Source: Candidatus Eisenbacteria bacterium (GTDB lineage Bacteria; Eisenbacteria; RBG-16-71-46; JACRLI01). Taken from it: 64,000 nt of DNA. Below are positions 34,387-43,007 of the stretch, in pieces. The DNA is taken from NCBI GenBank assembly GCA_016235265.1, contig JACRLI010000007.1:62001-126000 (forward strand). Direction: 5' to 3'. Below the pieces are notes generated by a model that was not told the DNA's origin, did not search any database, and saw nothing but the letters and a program-made list of their open reading frames with translations. Both the position numbers and the translations under genes were made by a program. The first letter of the stretch is position 1, and each line of letters opens with the position of its first letter.

Positions 34387-35231
34387 CCCGCCGCGAGTCG
34401 CTGGTCGCCGACGGCGCGCTGGCGCTGACCACCGTCATCTGGGGCACCACCTTCCCGCTCAACAAGCAGATCCTCGAGATCCTCCCGCCGTTCGGCTTCA
34501 TGTGCCTGCGCTTCGTGCTGGCCACCGTGGCCCTGGCGCTGGTCGCCCGCGGCTCGCTGGCGCGCCTGGACCGCCGCGCCTGGGGCGCCGCGCTGCTGCT
34601 CTCCGCGCTGCTGTTCCTCGGCTTCGCGTTCCAGCTCTACGGGCTGCGCATGACCACGCCCACCAAGAACGCGTTCCTGACCAGCGTGTCGGTGCCCATG
34701 GTGCCGTTCATCGGACTCTGGATCCTGCGCCATCGTCCCGGGATCGCCTCCTGGATCGGCTGCGGCCTGGCCTTTGCCGGATCGCTGATCCTCACCTACC
34801 AGCCGGGGATCCTGATCGGTCCGGGCGACCTGCTGACGCTGGTGTGCGCGCTGTGCTTCGCGGTGCAGATCGTGATGATGTCGAAGCTCATGCCGGGCCG
34901 CAGCGCCACGGCCATGACCACGGCGGTGTGCCTGTGCACGGCGCTGTTCTCGGGCGCGGCCTGGTTCGTGTTTCGCGAGCCGCGGATCGACCCGGCCGTG
35001 GTGCCGTGGGGGGCGATGCTGTGGCTGGGGGTGATCGCCAACGGCATCCCGCTGCTGGTGCAGAGCTGGGCCCAGAAGCACACCACGGCGGTGCACGTGG
35101 CCGTCATCTACGCGCTGGAGCCACTGTTCGCCGCGTTGTTTTCCTACCTGTGGCTGGGCGACCAGATGACCCCGCAGGCCTGGGTGGGCGGGGGAGTGAT
35201 CCTGGCCGGAGTGGTGGTCTCGGAGCTGTAG
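34383..35231 (+). CDS. DMT-superfamily (EamA) transporter
   Basis: A 282-residue membrane protein with about ten predicted membrane spans arranged as two EamA repeats: the first begins ALALTTVIWGTTFPLNKQIL, the second near GPGDLLTLVCALCFAVQIV. YALEPLFAALFSYLWLGDQM at the C-terminal part is typical. DMT transporters export amino acids or other small metabolites; the substrate cannot be read from the sequence. It is coupled to rex by an ATGA overlap and followed 80 bases later by an aminotransferase. Confidence 0.92.
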   Translation: MTRRESLVADGALALTTVIWGTTFPLNKQILEILPPFGFMCLRFVLATVALALVARGSLARLDRRAWGAALLLSALLFLGFAFQLYGLRMTTPTKNAFLTSVSVPMVPFIGLWILRHRPGIASWIGCGLAFAGSLILTYQPGILIGPGDLLTLVCALCFAVQIVMMSKLMPGRSATAMTTAVCLCTALFSGAAWFVFREPRIDPAVVPWGAMLWLGVIANGIPLLVQSWAQKHTTAVHVAVIYALEPLFAALFSYLWLGDQMTPQAWVGGGVILAGVVVSEL

Positions 35232-35311
35232 GATCGCCCGGGCCGGACGCCGTCCCGGAGATGTTGCCGGAGAGCGTCGCGCCCGGCCGGCGCATACGAC
35301 GGAGAAGTCGA

Positions 35312-36391
35312 ATGACCCCATCGCGCCCCACCGGGGCCGACTACATGGAATGGGCCAAGCAAGTCCGCCCCCGGGCGCGCTACTCGCTGGCCCTCTCCGG
35401 CGTGCCGTGCGTGACGCGCGTGGAACTGGGCCTTAGGCTCGAGGACCTCGAGCTGTGCGGTCCCAACGAGTACGGAAATCTGCCGCTGCGCGAGGCGCTG
35501 GGCGCGCGCTACGGCGTGGACGCCGCGCACGTGCTGCTGGCCGAAGGCACCAGCATGGCCAACGCGCTGCTGGCTGGCGCGCTGCTGCAGCCCGGCGAGC
35601 GGGTGCTGGTGGAATCACCCGGCTATGAGCCGCTGCCGCGCATCGCCGAGCTGTTCGGCGCGGAGACCGTGCCGTTGCCGCGCCGCTTCGAGGACGCCTT
35701 CCAGGTGGACGAGGAAGTGCTCGCTCGCGAGCTGCGCGGCGGAGCAAAGCTGGTGTGGCTCACCAACCTCCACAACCCCAGCGGGGCGCTCATCCCGCGC
35801 GCGGTGCTGGAGCGGATCCACAGGCAGGTGGAAGCCGCCGGCGCGTGGCTGGGAGTGGACGAAGTGTACCTGCCCTTCGTGGAGGGCGAACCCTCCGCAG
35901 CATCTCTGGGGCCCCGCGCCATCGTCACCACCTCGTTCACCAAGGCGCTGGGCCTCTCGGACATCCGGATGGGCTGGGCCGTGGGGGACCCCGCGGTACT
36001 GGACCGCGCCCGTCGGCTGCACGGCATCTTCGCGGCGCAGACCTCCTATCCCAGCGTGTGCATCGCCCGCGTGGCCGTGCCGCAGATGGACCGCCTGGCC
36101 GAGAGAGGCCGCCGCATCGCCGCCGAAGGCCGCGCCGTCCTGGACCCGTGGCTCGCCGAACACCCCGAAATCCGCGAAGTCCGCCCCGCCGGAGGCCTGG
36201 TCAGCTTCCCCCGCCTCCCCGAGGGAACCGACGACGCCCGGCTGGTGGAGCGCCTGATGAAACAGTTCGACACCGTGGCCGTCCCCGGTCACTATTTCCA
36301 GGCCCCCGGCCACCTGCGCCTGGGAGTGGGCGCGCCGCCGGAGGAGTTGCGCGAGGCGCTGCGACGTCTGGGGCAGGCGCTGGAGCAGTAA
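35312..36391 (+). CDS. PLP-dependent aminotransferase, class I/II
   Basis: A 359-residue fold-type I aminotransferase. The cofactor lysine lies in TTSFTKALGLSDIRMGW near residue 210, preceded by WLTNLHNPSGALIP and GVDEVYLPF, the family motifs for the PLP pyridine and phosphate contacts. GPNEYGNLPLREALGARYG is the N-terminal signature. Substrate is unknown. The ATG at 35312 has GGAGAAG about five bases upstream. The 30 or so N-terminal residues are shorter than usual, so it might belong to an atypical branch. Confidence 0.9.
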   Translation: MTPSRPTGADYMEWAKQVRPRARYSLALSGVPCVTRVELGLRLEDLELCGPNEYGNLPLREALGARYGVDAAHVLLAEGTSMANALLAGALLQPGERVLVESPGYEPLPRIAELFGAETVPLPRRFEDAFQVDEEVLARELRGGAKLVWLTNLHNPSGALIPRAVLERIHRQVEAAGAWLGVDEVYLPFVEGEPSAASLGPRAIVTTSFTKALGLSDIRMGWAVGDPAVLDRARRLHGIFAAQTSYPSVCIARVAVPQMDRLAERGRRIAAEGRAVLDPWLAEHPEIREVRPAGGLVSFPRLPEGTDDARLVERLMKQFDTVAVPGHYFQAPGHLRLGVGAPPEELREALRRLGQALEQ

Positions 36392-36400
36392 GAAACTGAT

Positions 36401-36704
36401 GTAGGGCAGGCACTCACGGTTGCTACGGATGGCCGAGCGTCTCGGGAAGCATGAATGCCCGGACACAGCACATCGACGCACGGCCCTGCAGGATCCTCTC
36501 CCGCGGTGCGAGTGTACCCCTCACGGTGCGTCTGCGACCGACGGAGCCAGGGATGGAGGAGGAGGGAGCAGCCGCAGCGAGGCGGAGCAGGATGCGGAGC
36601 CGAGCGGGCCGTGAGGGGTACACTCGCACCGCGGGAGAGGTCTCCGAGGACGCATCTTCAGGCGGACAGCCGCGCAGGTACGCAGGCATGAATGCCTGAC
36701 CTAC
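36401..36704. repeat. 304-base MITE-like element with imperfect terminal inverted repeats
   Basis: The left end GTAGGGCAGGCACTCA and right end TGAATGCCTGACCTAC are inverted copies matching at 14 of 16 positions. An internal copy of the AGCATGAATGCCCGG unit lies at 36448-36462 and a long internal inverted repeat at 36495-36640. No coding frame is convincing. The element fills the gap between the aminotransferase and the esterase, ending 15 bases before the esterase start. Confidence 0.75.
36495..36640. repeat. Perfect 32-base inverted repeat with 82-base spacer
   Basis: Left arm 36495-36526 and right arm 36609-36640 are exact reverse complements, reading CCTCTCCCGCGGTGCGAGTG and so on at the left arm. 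The spacer is GC-rich and purine-rich, with several GGAG repeats. In RNA it would form a very stable hairpin. Confidence 0.9.
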
Positions 36705-36719
36705 ACATGAGGAGCCACC

Positions 36720-37769
36720 ATGCCACCCAAGCGCAAGCTCCCCCGCCGCGACCGCGCCGCCGAAGCCGCCAGCGCCGCCGCCGGCACCGTGGTCCTGGAA
36801 CGCATCGCCAGCCGGGTCCTGCGCGGCAACCCCCTGGGCGACCCCTCGGTGCGCACCGTGCCGGTGTACCTTCCGCCCGGCTACGACGACGGCAACCGCC
36901 GCTACCCGGTGATCTACCTGCTCACCGGCTTCACCGGCTTCGGGCTGATGAGCCTCAACCGCTCGCACTTCACCGAGGCCATGGACCAGCGGCTGGACCG
37001 GCTGATCCTTTCCGGCGCCATGAAGCCGTGCATCGTGGTGATGCCCGACTGCATCACCACCTTCGGCGGCAGCCAGTACCTCAACTCCCGCTCCACCGGA
37101 CGCTACATGGACCACCTGGTGCGCGAACTGGTGCCCTACGTGGACCGCTTCTACCGCACCAGGCCCGGCCCGCGCCACCGCGCGGTGGTGGGCAAGTCCT
37201 CCGGCGGCTACGGCGCTCTGATGCTGGGCCTGCTGCACCCCGAAATCTTCGGCGCCGTGGGCAGCCACAGCGGCGACATGTGCTTCGAGTACTGCTACCT
37301 GCCCGACATTCCCGCCGCGTGCACCGAGATGGGCAGGGCCGGCGGGCCGGAAGCCTGGCACCGCAGGTTCCAGGCGAAGCGGAAGAAGACGCACGACGAC
37401 CTCAAGGTACTCAACATCGTCGCCATGACCACCTGCTACTCGCCGGACCCGCGCGGCCCCCTGGGCTGCGAGTTCCCCTTCGACCTGCAGACCGGCGAAC
37501 TGCGGGCGCGGACGTGGAGGAAGTGGCTGGCGCTGGACCCGCTGCGACTGCTGCCGTCGCGCGCGAAGGCCCTGCGCGGCATGCGCCTGGTCTACCTGGA
37601 CGCCGGCTCGCGCGACGAGTGGAACCTGCACCTGGGTGCGCGCATGTTCTCCCGGAAGGCGAAGCAGCTGAAGATCCGGCACGTGTTCCAGGAGTTCGAC
37701 GACGGTCATATGGACGTCCAGTATCGCTATGACGTGTCCCTGCCGTTGCTGGCGAAGGCCATCTCGTAA
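36720..37769 (+). CDS. Esterase D-type alpha/beta hydrolase
   Basis: A 349-residue putative esterase of the EstD/tributyrin-esterase-like family. VPVYLPPGYDDGNRRYPVIY and LLTGFTGFG are N-terminal, and GKSSGGYGALMLGLLHPEIF near 158-177 carries the nucleophilic serine. DAGSRDEW likely holds the acid and DDGHMD the histidine. No signal peptide is obvious; the N-terminus is basic and Ala-rich. GAGGAG precedes the ATG. The gene is bracketed by two copies of a palindromic repeat element that end 15 bases before its start and begin two bases after its stop. Confidence 0.85.
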   Translation: MPPKRKLPRRDRAAEAASAAAGTVVLERIASRVLRGNPLGDPSVRTVPVYLPPGYDDGNRRYPVIYLLTGFTGFGLMSLNRSHFTEAMDQRLDRLILSGAMKPCIVVMPDCITTFGGSQYLNSRSTGRYMDHLVRELVPYVDRFYRTRPGPRHRAVVGKSSGGYGALMLGLLHPEIFGAVGSHSGDMCFEYCYLPDIPAACTEMGRAGGPEAWHRRFQAKRKKTHDDLKVLNIVAMTTCYSPDPRGPLGCEFPFDLQTGELRARTWRKWLALDPLRLLPSRAKALRGMRLVYLDAGSRDEWNLHLGARMFSRKAKQLKIRHVFQEFDDGHMDVQYRYDVSLPLLAKAIS

Positions 37770-37771
37770 TT

Positions 37772-37841
37772 GCAGGGCAGGCACTCATGCCTGCCGAGAC
37801 TCTACCTGGGAATCGCTGGCAGGGATGAATGCCTGCCCTAC
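37772..37841. repeat. 70-base REP-pair element
   Basis: Two palindromes, GGCAGGCACTCATGCCTGCC at 37776-37795 and GGCAGGGATGAATGCCTGCC at 37818-37837, form an inverted pair. The outer ends match the termini of the 304-base element at 36401. The element begins two bases after the esterase stop codon. Confidence 0.8.
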
Positions 37842-37879
37842 CTGGTGCCCCCGCGCCGTCACAAGGAGAACTACCATCC

Positions 37880-40030
37880 ATGCACGCGACCTGTTCCTCC
37901 TCCACCGCCGGCGCCTCCGTCCTGGCGCTCGCGCTCCTGCTCCTGCCCGCCGTGGCCGGCGCGGCCGAGTCCAAGGCCGGCCCGGTGTCGGGGCGGCCCG
38001 ACTACCCGCCCACGCAGGTCCGCGCCGTGAATGACACGCTGCACGGCACCGTGATCACCGACCCGTACCGCTGGCTGGAAGGCGACGACGAGGCGGTGAG
38101 GGCCTGGACGGCCACGCAGAACAAGTTCACCCAGGAGCGTCTCGCCGCCTGGCCCGGCCGCGCTGCGCTCCGCGCGCGGTTCGAGAAGCTCTTCGCCATC
38201 CCCGACGTGGGCGCGCCCTCCGTGTACGGCCGGCGCTACTTCAGCACCCGGCGCGACGGCCTGCAGAACCACGCCGTGGTGTACGTGCGCGAGGGCCAGT
38301 TCGACGGTCCGGCGAAGCCGGTGCTGGATCCCAACACGTTCAGCCAGGACGGCACCGTGGCCCTCGACTGGCGCTACACCTCGCCGGACGGCGGGCGCAT
38401 CGCCTACGGCAAGTCCGCGGGCGGCGACGAGCAGAGCACGCTGTACGTGCGCGACGTGGCCACCGGCAGGGACCTTCCGGACATGATCCCCAACACCGCA
38501 CGGGCATCGGTGGCGTGGGACCCCGACGGCAACGGGTTCAGCTACACGCGCCACCCGGCCAGGGGCGAGGTGCCTGCGGGCCAGGAGGTCTTCCACGTGA
38601 AGATCTACCACCACAGGATCGGTGACGACCCGTCAAAGGACGTCGTGGTGGTGGGCAAGGAGGGAAGGGCCTTCCAGGAGAACCTGGGCGTGGGCGCCTC
38701 CGCCGACTGGAAGTGGCTGTTCTACAGCCGCTCTCTGGACTGGGCCAAGAACGACCTGTTCGTGCGCGCCAACGGCGCCGGCGAGCCCTTCCGCCCGGTG
38801 GCCGTGGGCCTGGACGGCCGCGTGGGCGGCGACGGCTACAAGGGCACACTCTACCTGCTGACCAACGTGAACGCGCCGCGCTATCGCGTGGTCACCGCCC
38901 CGCCGGCCACGCCGGAGCCCGCGAACTGGAAGGAACTGATCCCGCAGCAGACCGGGGTGATGGACGGCATGGACATCATCGCCGGCAGAATCGTGCTGCT
39001 GGTGAGCGAGGCCGCCGTGTCGCACGTCTACCTGTACTCGCTGGACGGGAAGCTGGAGAAGGAAATCCCCATGCCGGCGCCCGGCACGGTGACCGGCATC
39101 TCGGGAGACCCCGACGGCGCCGAGATGTTCTTCCGCTTCGACTCCTTCACCTACCCCGGGTCCATCTACCGCTACGACTTCGCCACCGGCGCGCTTGCCT
39201 TGGTGGACCGCGCCGATGCCGACTTCGACCCCGCGGACTTCGAAACCCGCCAGGTCTTCGCCGAGTCGAAGGATGGCACCCGCGTGCCGCTGTTCGTGGT
39301 GTACAAGCGCGGGCTGCACCTGGACGGCGCCCGCCCCGCGCTGCTCAGCGGCTACGGCGGCTTCGCCGTCACCGAGGCGCCGCGGTTCCGCGCGTCCGTG
39401 ATGGCGTGGCTGGAGCATGGCGGCGTGTTCGCCTCGGCGTGCCTGCGCGGCGGGGACGAGTACGGGCGCGAGTGGCACGAGGCCGGCCGGCTGGGGCGGA
39501 AGCAGAATGTGTTCGACGATTTCCACGCCTGCGCCGAGTGGCTGATCGGGAACCGCTTCACCAGCCCGGAGAAGCTGGCGGCCTCCGGCGGTTCCAACGG
39601 CGGGCTGCTCGTGGGCGCTGCGCTGACCCAGCGGCCGGATCTGTTCCACGCCATCCTGTGCCAGGTGCCGCTGCTGGACATGCTGCGCTACGACAAGTTC
39701 CTGATCGGGAAGTACTGGGTCCCCGAGTACGGCACCGCCGACGACGCGAAACAGTTCGAGTGGCTGAAGGCCTACTCACCCTACCAGAACGTGAAGCCCG
39801 GGACGAAGTACCCCGCCACGCTGTTCACCGCGGGCGAGGGCGACAGCCGCGTCCACCCGCTGCACGCCCGCAAGATGGCGGCGCTGGTGCAGGCCCAGAC
39901 CGGCGGCGACGCTCCGATCCTGTTGCGGGTGGAGGGCAAGGCGGGGCACGGTCAGGGCAAGCCCACCTCGAAGCGGCTGGACGAGGCGGTGGACCTGTAC
40001 GGCTTCCTGATGTGGCAGCTGGGGATGTAG
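37880..40030 (+). CDS. Prolyl oligopeptidase family serine peptidase (S9A)
   Basis: A 716-residue S9A peptidase that cleaves after proline in short peptides. An N-terminal signal peptide (residues about 1-28, LALALLLLPAVAGAAE) indicates export. The N-terminal beta-propeller starts at YPPTQVRAVNDTLHGT and contains DPYRWLEG, the classic S9A start. The catalytic triad is Ser in SGGSNGGLLVGA near 570, Asp in GEGDSRVHPLHARK near 653 and His in KAGHGQGKPTSK near 688. The ATG at 37880 has AAGGAG about 12 bases upstream. Confidence 0.96.
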   Translation: MHATCSSSTAGASVLALALLLLPAVAGAAESKAGPVSGRPDYPPTQVRAVNDTLHGTVITDPYRWLEGDDEAVRAWTATQNKFTQERLAAWPGRAALRARFEKLFAIPDVGAPSVYGRRYFSTRRDGLQNHAVVYVREGQFDGPAKPVLDPNTFSQDGTVALDWRYTSPDGGRIAYGKSAGGDEQSTLYVRDVATGRDLPDMIPNTARASVAWDPDGNGFSYTRHPARGEVPAGQEVFHVKIYHHRIGDDPSKDVVVVGKEGRAFQENLGVGASADWKWLFYSRSLDWAKNDLFVRANGAGEPFRPVAVGLDGRVGGDGYKGTLYLLTNVNAPRYRVVTAPPATPEPANWKELIPQQTGVMDGMDIIAGRIVLLVSEAAVSHVYLYSLDGKLEKEIPMPAPGTVTGISGDPDGAEMFFRFDSFTYPGSIYRYDFATGALALVDRADADFDPADFETRQVFAESKDGTRVPLFVVYKRGLHLDGARPALLSGYGGFAVTEAPRFRASVMAWLEHGGVFASACLRGGDEYGREWHEAGRLGRKQNVFDDFHACAEWLIGNRFTSPEKLAASGGSNGGLLVGAALTQRPDLFHAILCQVPLLDMLRYDKFLIGKYWVPEYGTADDAKQFEWLKAYSPYQNVKPGTKYPATLFTAGEGDSRVHPLHARKMAALVQAQTGGDAPILLRVEGKAGHGQGKPTSKRLDEAVDLYGFLMWQLGM

Positions 40031-40080
40031 GTGTGCCCGCCCCGCCTTCCCGGTGTGGCCGGCGGGGAGCGCGGGGGCGC

Positions 40081-40689
40081 CTACTTCACCTTGGGCCGGA
40101 TCATCTCGAAGATGTCGTTCACCCGGCAATACTGCGGGCCGCCCAGGCGGCCCACCGCACCCAGCTTGGGCGTGTCCACGCGCATCTTGTCGGTGAGGTA
40201 GAGGTCGTCGCGCACGTGGATGCACAGGATCTCGCCGAAGATCACGGTGTTGGGGCTCTTGCCGACTTCCATCAGGTTTACGGCGTGGCACTCGAAGCGC
40301 ACCGGGGACTCCTCCACCCCCGGCGGCTTGACAATGGCGCTGGGGCAGGGCGTGAGCCCGGCCACCTCGAACTCGTCCACGCCGTAGGGATAGTCGCCGC
40401 TGGCCAGGTTCATCTGCTCGGCGATCTCCTCCACCACCATGTTCACCACGAACTCGCGGTTTGCTCTTATGTTGCGCACGGTGTCCTTCGGGCCCGTCGG
40501 GCGGTGCTCGACGGACACCGCCAGCATCGGCGGCCGGCTGCCCACCCCCATGAAGAAGGAGAAGGGAGCCAGGTTCAGGCCCCCGTCCTCGCCCACGGTG
40601 GAAATAAACGCGATGGGGCGCGGCACGAGGGCGCTGATCATCAGCTTGTAGGCCTGGTCATGGGTCAGGGTGTTGAGGTCAATCCGCAT
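40081..40689 (-). CDS. Flavin reductase-like domain protein
   Basis: A 202-residue FMN-binding split-barrel protein of the flavin reductase family. YKLMISALVPRPIAFISTVG followed by GGLNLAPFSFFMGV is the family signature, with AVSVEHRPTGPKDTVRNI and EFVVNMVVEEIAEQMN. It probably binds FMN and reduces or uses it in a small redox reaction; the substrate is unknown. The ATG at 40689 has GGAGG upstream; a longer frame exists but would overlap the opposite promoter. It is convergent with the peptidase; a GC-rich hairpin without a T run lies in the 50-base gap. Confidence 0.9.
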   Translation of the reverse strand: MRIDLNTLTHDQAYKLMISALVPRPIAFISTVGEDGGLNLAPFSFFMGVGSRPPMLAVSVEHRPTGPKDTVRNIRANREFVVNMVVEEIAEQMNLASGDYPYGVDEFEVAGLTPCPSAIVKPPGVEESPVRFECHAVNLMEVGKSPNTVIFGEILCIHVRDDLYLTDKMRVDTPKLGAVGRLGGPQYCRVNDIFEMIRPKVK

Positions 40690-40786
40690 GCGTGCCTCCG
40701 AATGGGTACCTCGCACGGGCGCCGGCGCGCGGATGGGACACCCGGCCCGGGCCCGGCCCGGCCCTCCGCGGGGGGCCCAAGATCGT

Positions 40787-40813
40787 TTGACACTGTATTC
40801 CCCGGGGGATAAT
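40787..40813 (+). promoter_or_regulatory. Promoter of the barrel-like protein pair
   Basis: TTGACA at 40787-40792 is followed 15 bases later by GATAAT at 40808-40813. The spacing is short, and TAATCT at 40810 with 17-base spacing is an alternative -10. The leader would be about 120 bases long before the gene at 40944. Confidence 0.5.
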
Positions 40814-40943
40814 CTACCGCAGGCTTCCTCGCGATGCGCGGACAATCGCTTCCTGGGTGTCCGCGTGTCCGGCTGGGCGTCGGCCGCGCGATGGACTCGC
40901 GACGGGACTGCCGCCGTACCACCCCTCTCAACGATCGAGGTGC

Positions 40944-41663
40944 ATGAAGATGAAGCGTACCCTCATTCTGACCCTTGCCATGGCCGTCCTGCTTACCGCC
41001 ACCGCGCACGCCCAGTTCTTCGGCCAGTTCGGCCCGCTCGGCCAGAGCGGCCCCGGCGGCCTCTCGGAATTCGGCGTCTACACCAGCTTCGCCAGCGGCA
41101 CTTCCATCGCGGCGACCGGCATGGTGCGCCTGGGCATGGGCAAGAAGATGGACCTGGGCATCCAGGCCGGCTTCTGCAAGACCAGCAACAGCGGCCCGAC
41201 CTCTTTCGGGGCGCAGCTGGACAGCCGCATTGACTTCGCGCACCCGATCCAGGGCAACGACAGATTCAAGCTGGGCGCCGACATCGCTGCCGGATTCAGC
41301 CACACCGGTGCCACCACCGTGGAGGTCTTCGGAAGCAGCTACACCACGGAAAGCTCGAACGTGTTCATGGTGAACGGCGTGCCGTGCGTGAGCATCTCCG
41401 CGCCGGCCGGCTCGGGCTCGATCTCCGGCTGGGGCGGCGTGGGCATCGAGCTGGACGCTGCCTCCGGCAACACCGCCACCTCCGGCCTGATCCGCATCGG
41501 CGGCGAGTTCGACTTCTCCAAGTCCATGGGCGTGGTGGCCGAGTGGAACCACCTCACCGCGGGTGGCGGCGGGGACGCATTTTCCGTGGGCGTGAACTTC
41601 CTGAAGAGCAACCAATACAGCGGCTCCAGGGTCAAAGTGACGCCCCCCGCGAAGAAGAAGTAG
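40944..41663 (+). CDS. Secreted barrel-like protein, paralog 1
   Basis: A 239-residue protein with a signal peptide (RTLILTLAMAVLLTATAHA, cleavage near residue 23) and then QFFGQFGPLGQSGPGG. The rest is built of alternating short glycine-rich beta strands (SEFGVYTSFASGTSIAATG, VRLGMGKKMDLGIQAGF, GVGIELDAASGN) like a small outer-membrane beta-barrel. It ends in a basic PPAKKK tail rather than an aromatic residue. I know no named family. The next gene is a paralog with the same post-signal motif, so the pair arose by duplication. GAGG precedes the ATG. Confidence 0.75.
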   Translation: MKMKRTLILTLAMAVLLTATAHAQFFGQFGPLGQSGPGGLSEFGVYTSFASGTSIAATGMVRLGMGKKMDLGIQAGFCKTSNSGPTSFGAQLDSRIDFAHPIQGNDRFKLGADIAAGFSHTGATTVEVFGSSYTTESSNVFMVNGVPCVSISAPAGSGSISGWGGVGIELDAASGNTATSGLIRIGGEFDFSKSMGVVAEWNHLTAGGGGDAFSVGVNFLKSNQYSGSRVKVTPPAKKK

Positions 41664-41718
41664 GCGATTCCAAGGTTGGCGCGCCCGGCCCGTCCGGGCG
41701 CGCCGACGGAGAACCACG

Positions 41719-42357
41719 ATGAAAACCACCGTCCGCACCCTGGCTGCGCTACTCCCGCTGCTGTGCCTCGCCGCGTTCGCGCGGCCGGCGCACGGGCAGT
41801 ATCTCGGCCAGTTCGGCCCCCTGAACCGCATGGGGGACGGGCAGAAGTCTCTCGGTCTGTACCTCGGTTCCGGGCCGGTGGGCCTGGGCCCGCTGGCGGA
41901 GGTGCGCGCGAACTACGGTTCGCACGGCACCGTGGGGGTGCAGGCCGGCCTGGCGGACAAGATATTCGCCCTGCAGGGAGACCTGCGCGCGGGCATCATG
42001 GGCACCGGCGGCGACTTCCCCGTGGAGTTGGGGGGCGAGCTGGCCGGCGGCCTGGTGACCGGCGGCGGCGACACCGGCATCTACGGGCAGCTGGTCCCCG
42101 CCCTGAGCTTCGAGGTTGACGCGGGCAGCGGGCAGTCGTGGGCCGGCTGGGCCGGCCTGGGCTACCGGGTCACCGCGTCGAACAAGCGAATCGGCAGCGG
42201 CGCGGGGATCTTCCGCGTCGGCGGGCGGTTCACCTTCTCGCGCCAGCTCGGCATGGCGGCGAACCTGGAGGACGTGGCCGGCTCCGGCCACCTGCTGGTG
42301 GGCGTGGAATACCGCTTCGGCGGCGGCGGTGCGTCCAACGTCCCGGGAGGCCGCTGA
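41719..42357 (+). CDS. Secreted barrel-like protein, paralog 2
   Basis: A 212-residue protein with signal peptide (TLAALLPLLCLAAFARPAHG) and then QYLGQFGPLNRMGDGQKS, which matches QFFGQFGPLGQSGPGG of the upstream gene. Strand-rich repeats such as GTVGVQAGLADKIFALQGDL and LLVGVEYRFGGGG suggest an outer-membrane barrel; the conserved aromatic at the end of VEYRF could be a beta-barrel signal. Function unknown. It lies 55 bases downstream of its paralog and 14 bases before the DNA glycosylase gene. Confidence 0.72.
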   Translation: MKTTVRTLAALLPLLCLAAFARPAHGQYLGQFGPLNRMGDGQKSLGLYLGSGPVGLGPLAEVRANYGSHGTVGVQAGLADKIFALQGDLRAGIMGTGGDFPVELGGELAGGLVTGGGDTGIYGQLVPALSFEVDAGSGQSWAGWAGLGYRVTASNKRIGSGAGIFRVGGRFTFSRQLGMAANLEDVAGSGHLLVGVEYRFGGGGASNVPGGR

Positions 42358-42371
42358 GCCAGGCGAGACGG

Positions 42372-43007
42372 ATGTCGGCGCTGAAGAGATCGTTCTACAA
42401 CAGACCCACCGTGGAGGTGGCCCGGGCGCTCCTGGGCCACCTCCTCGTGCGTTCGGAGGGCGGACGGCTGCTGGTGGGGCGCATCGTGGAGACCGAGGCC
42501 TACGTCGGCGAGGAGGATCCCGCGTGCCACGCGGCGCGCGGCCGCACCGCGCGCAACGAGGTGATGTACGGACCTCCCGGCTATTCCTACGTGTACTTCA
42601 CGTACGGCATGCACCATTGTCTGAACGCGGTCACCGAGCGCGAGGGTTATCCCGCGGCGGTGCTGCTGCGGGCGGTGGAGCCGCTGGCGGGTGTGGAGAG
42701 AATGTGCGAGCGCCGCGGGATCCAGCGCTCCGGCGAAGGCGCGGCCCCGGATCCCCGCATCGCCTCCGGCCCCGCGCGCCTTGCGCAGGCCTTCGGCCTC
42801 ACGCGCGAACACAGCCGGCTGGACCTCACGCGTGACGACGGCGCGCTGCGGATCGAGCGCGCCGGCCCACGCCGCCGCGAGCGCGTGGGAGTGAGCGGGC
42901 GCATAGGCATCAGCGTGGCGCGCGAGACGCAGTGGCGGTTCTTCATCGAGGGAAACGTGCACGTCTCCAGGGGGCCGCGAGCGGCGGGCGAGGGGAGGGA
43001 CTCGTGA
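42372..43007 (+). CDS. 3-methyladenine DNA glycosylase (AAG/Mpg family)
   Basis: A 211-residue alkyladenine DNA glycosylase that excises alkylated purines to start base-excision repair. RSFYNRPTVEVARALLGHLL and GRIVETEAYVGEEDPACHA (with the catalytic glutamate in ETEAY) are N-terminal. MYGPPGYSYVYFTYGMHHCL and NAVTEREGYPAAVLLRAVEP follow, and RASGPARLAQAFGL-like sequence marks the DNA-binding part. The ATG at 42372 is preceded by GAGACGG. The stop overlaps the next gene's GTG. Confidence 0.94.
   Translation: MSALKRSFYNRPTVEVARALLGHLLVRSEGGRLLVGRIVETEAYVGEEDPACHAARGRTARNEVMYGPPGYSYVYFTYGMHHCLNAVTEREGYPAAVLLRAVEPLAGVERMCERRGIQRSGEGAAPDPRIASGPARLAQAFGLTREHSRLDLTRDDGALRIERAGPRRRERVGVSGRIGISVARETQWRFFIEGNVHVSRGPRAAGEGRDS

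Noticed and set aside
31160..34525. A long minus-strand open frame opposite gyrA and rex
   Set aside because: The translation is compositionally biased and matches no family, while gyrA and rex are complete on the plus strand.
40028..40084. GC-rich hairpin between the peptidase and flavin reductase genes, considered as a bidirectional terminator
   Set aside because: The stem has bulges and there is no T run on either strand, so I could not support it as an intrinsic terminator.
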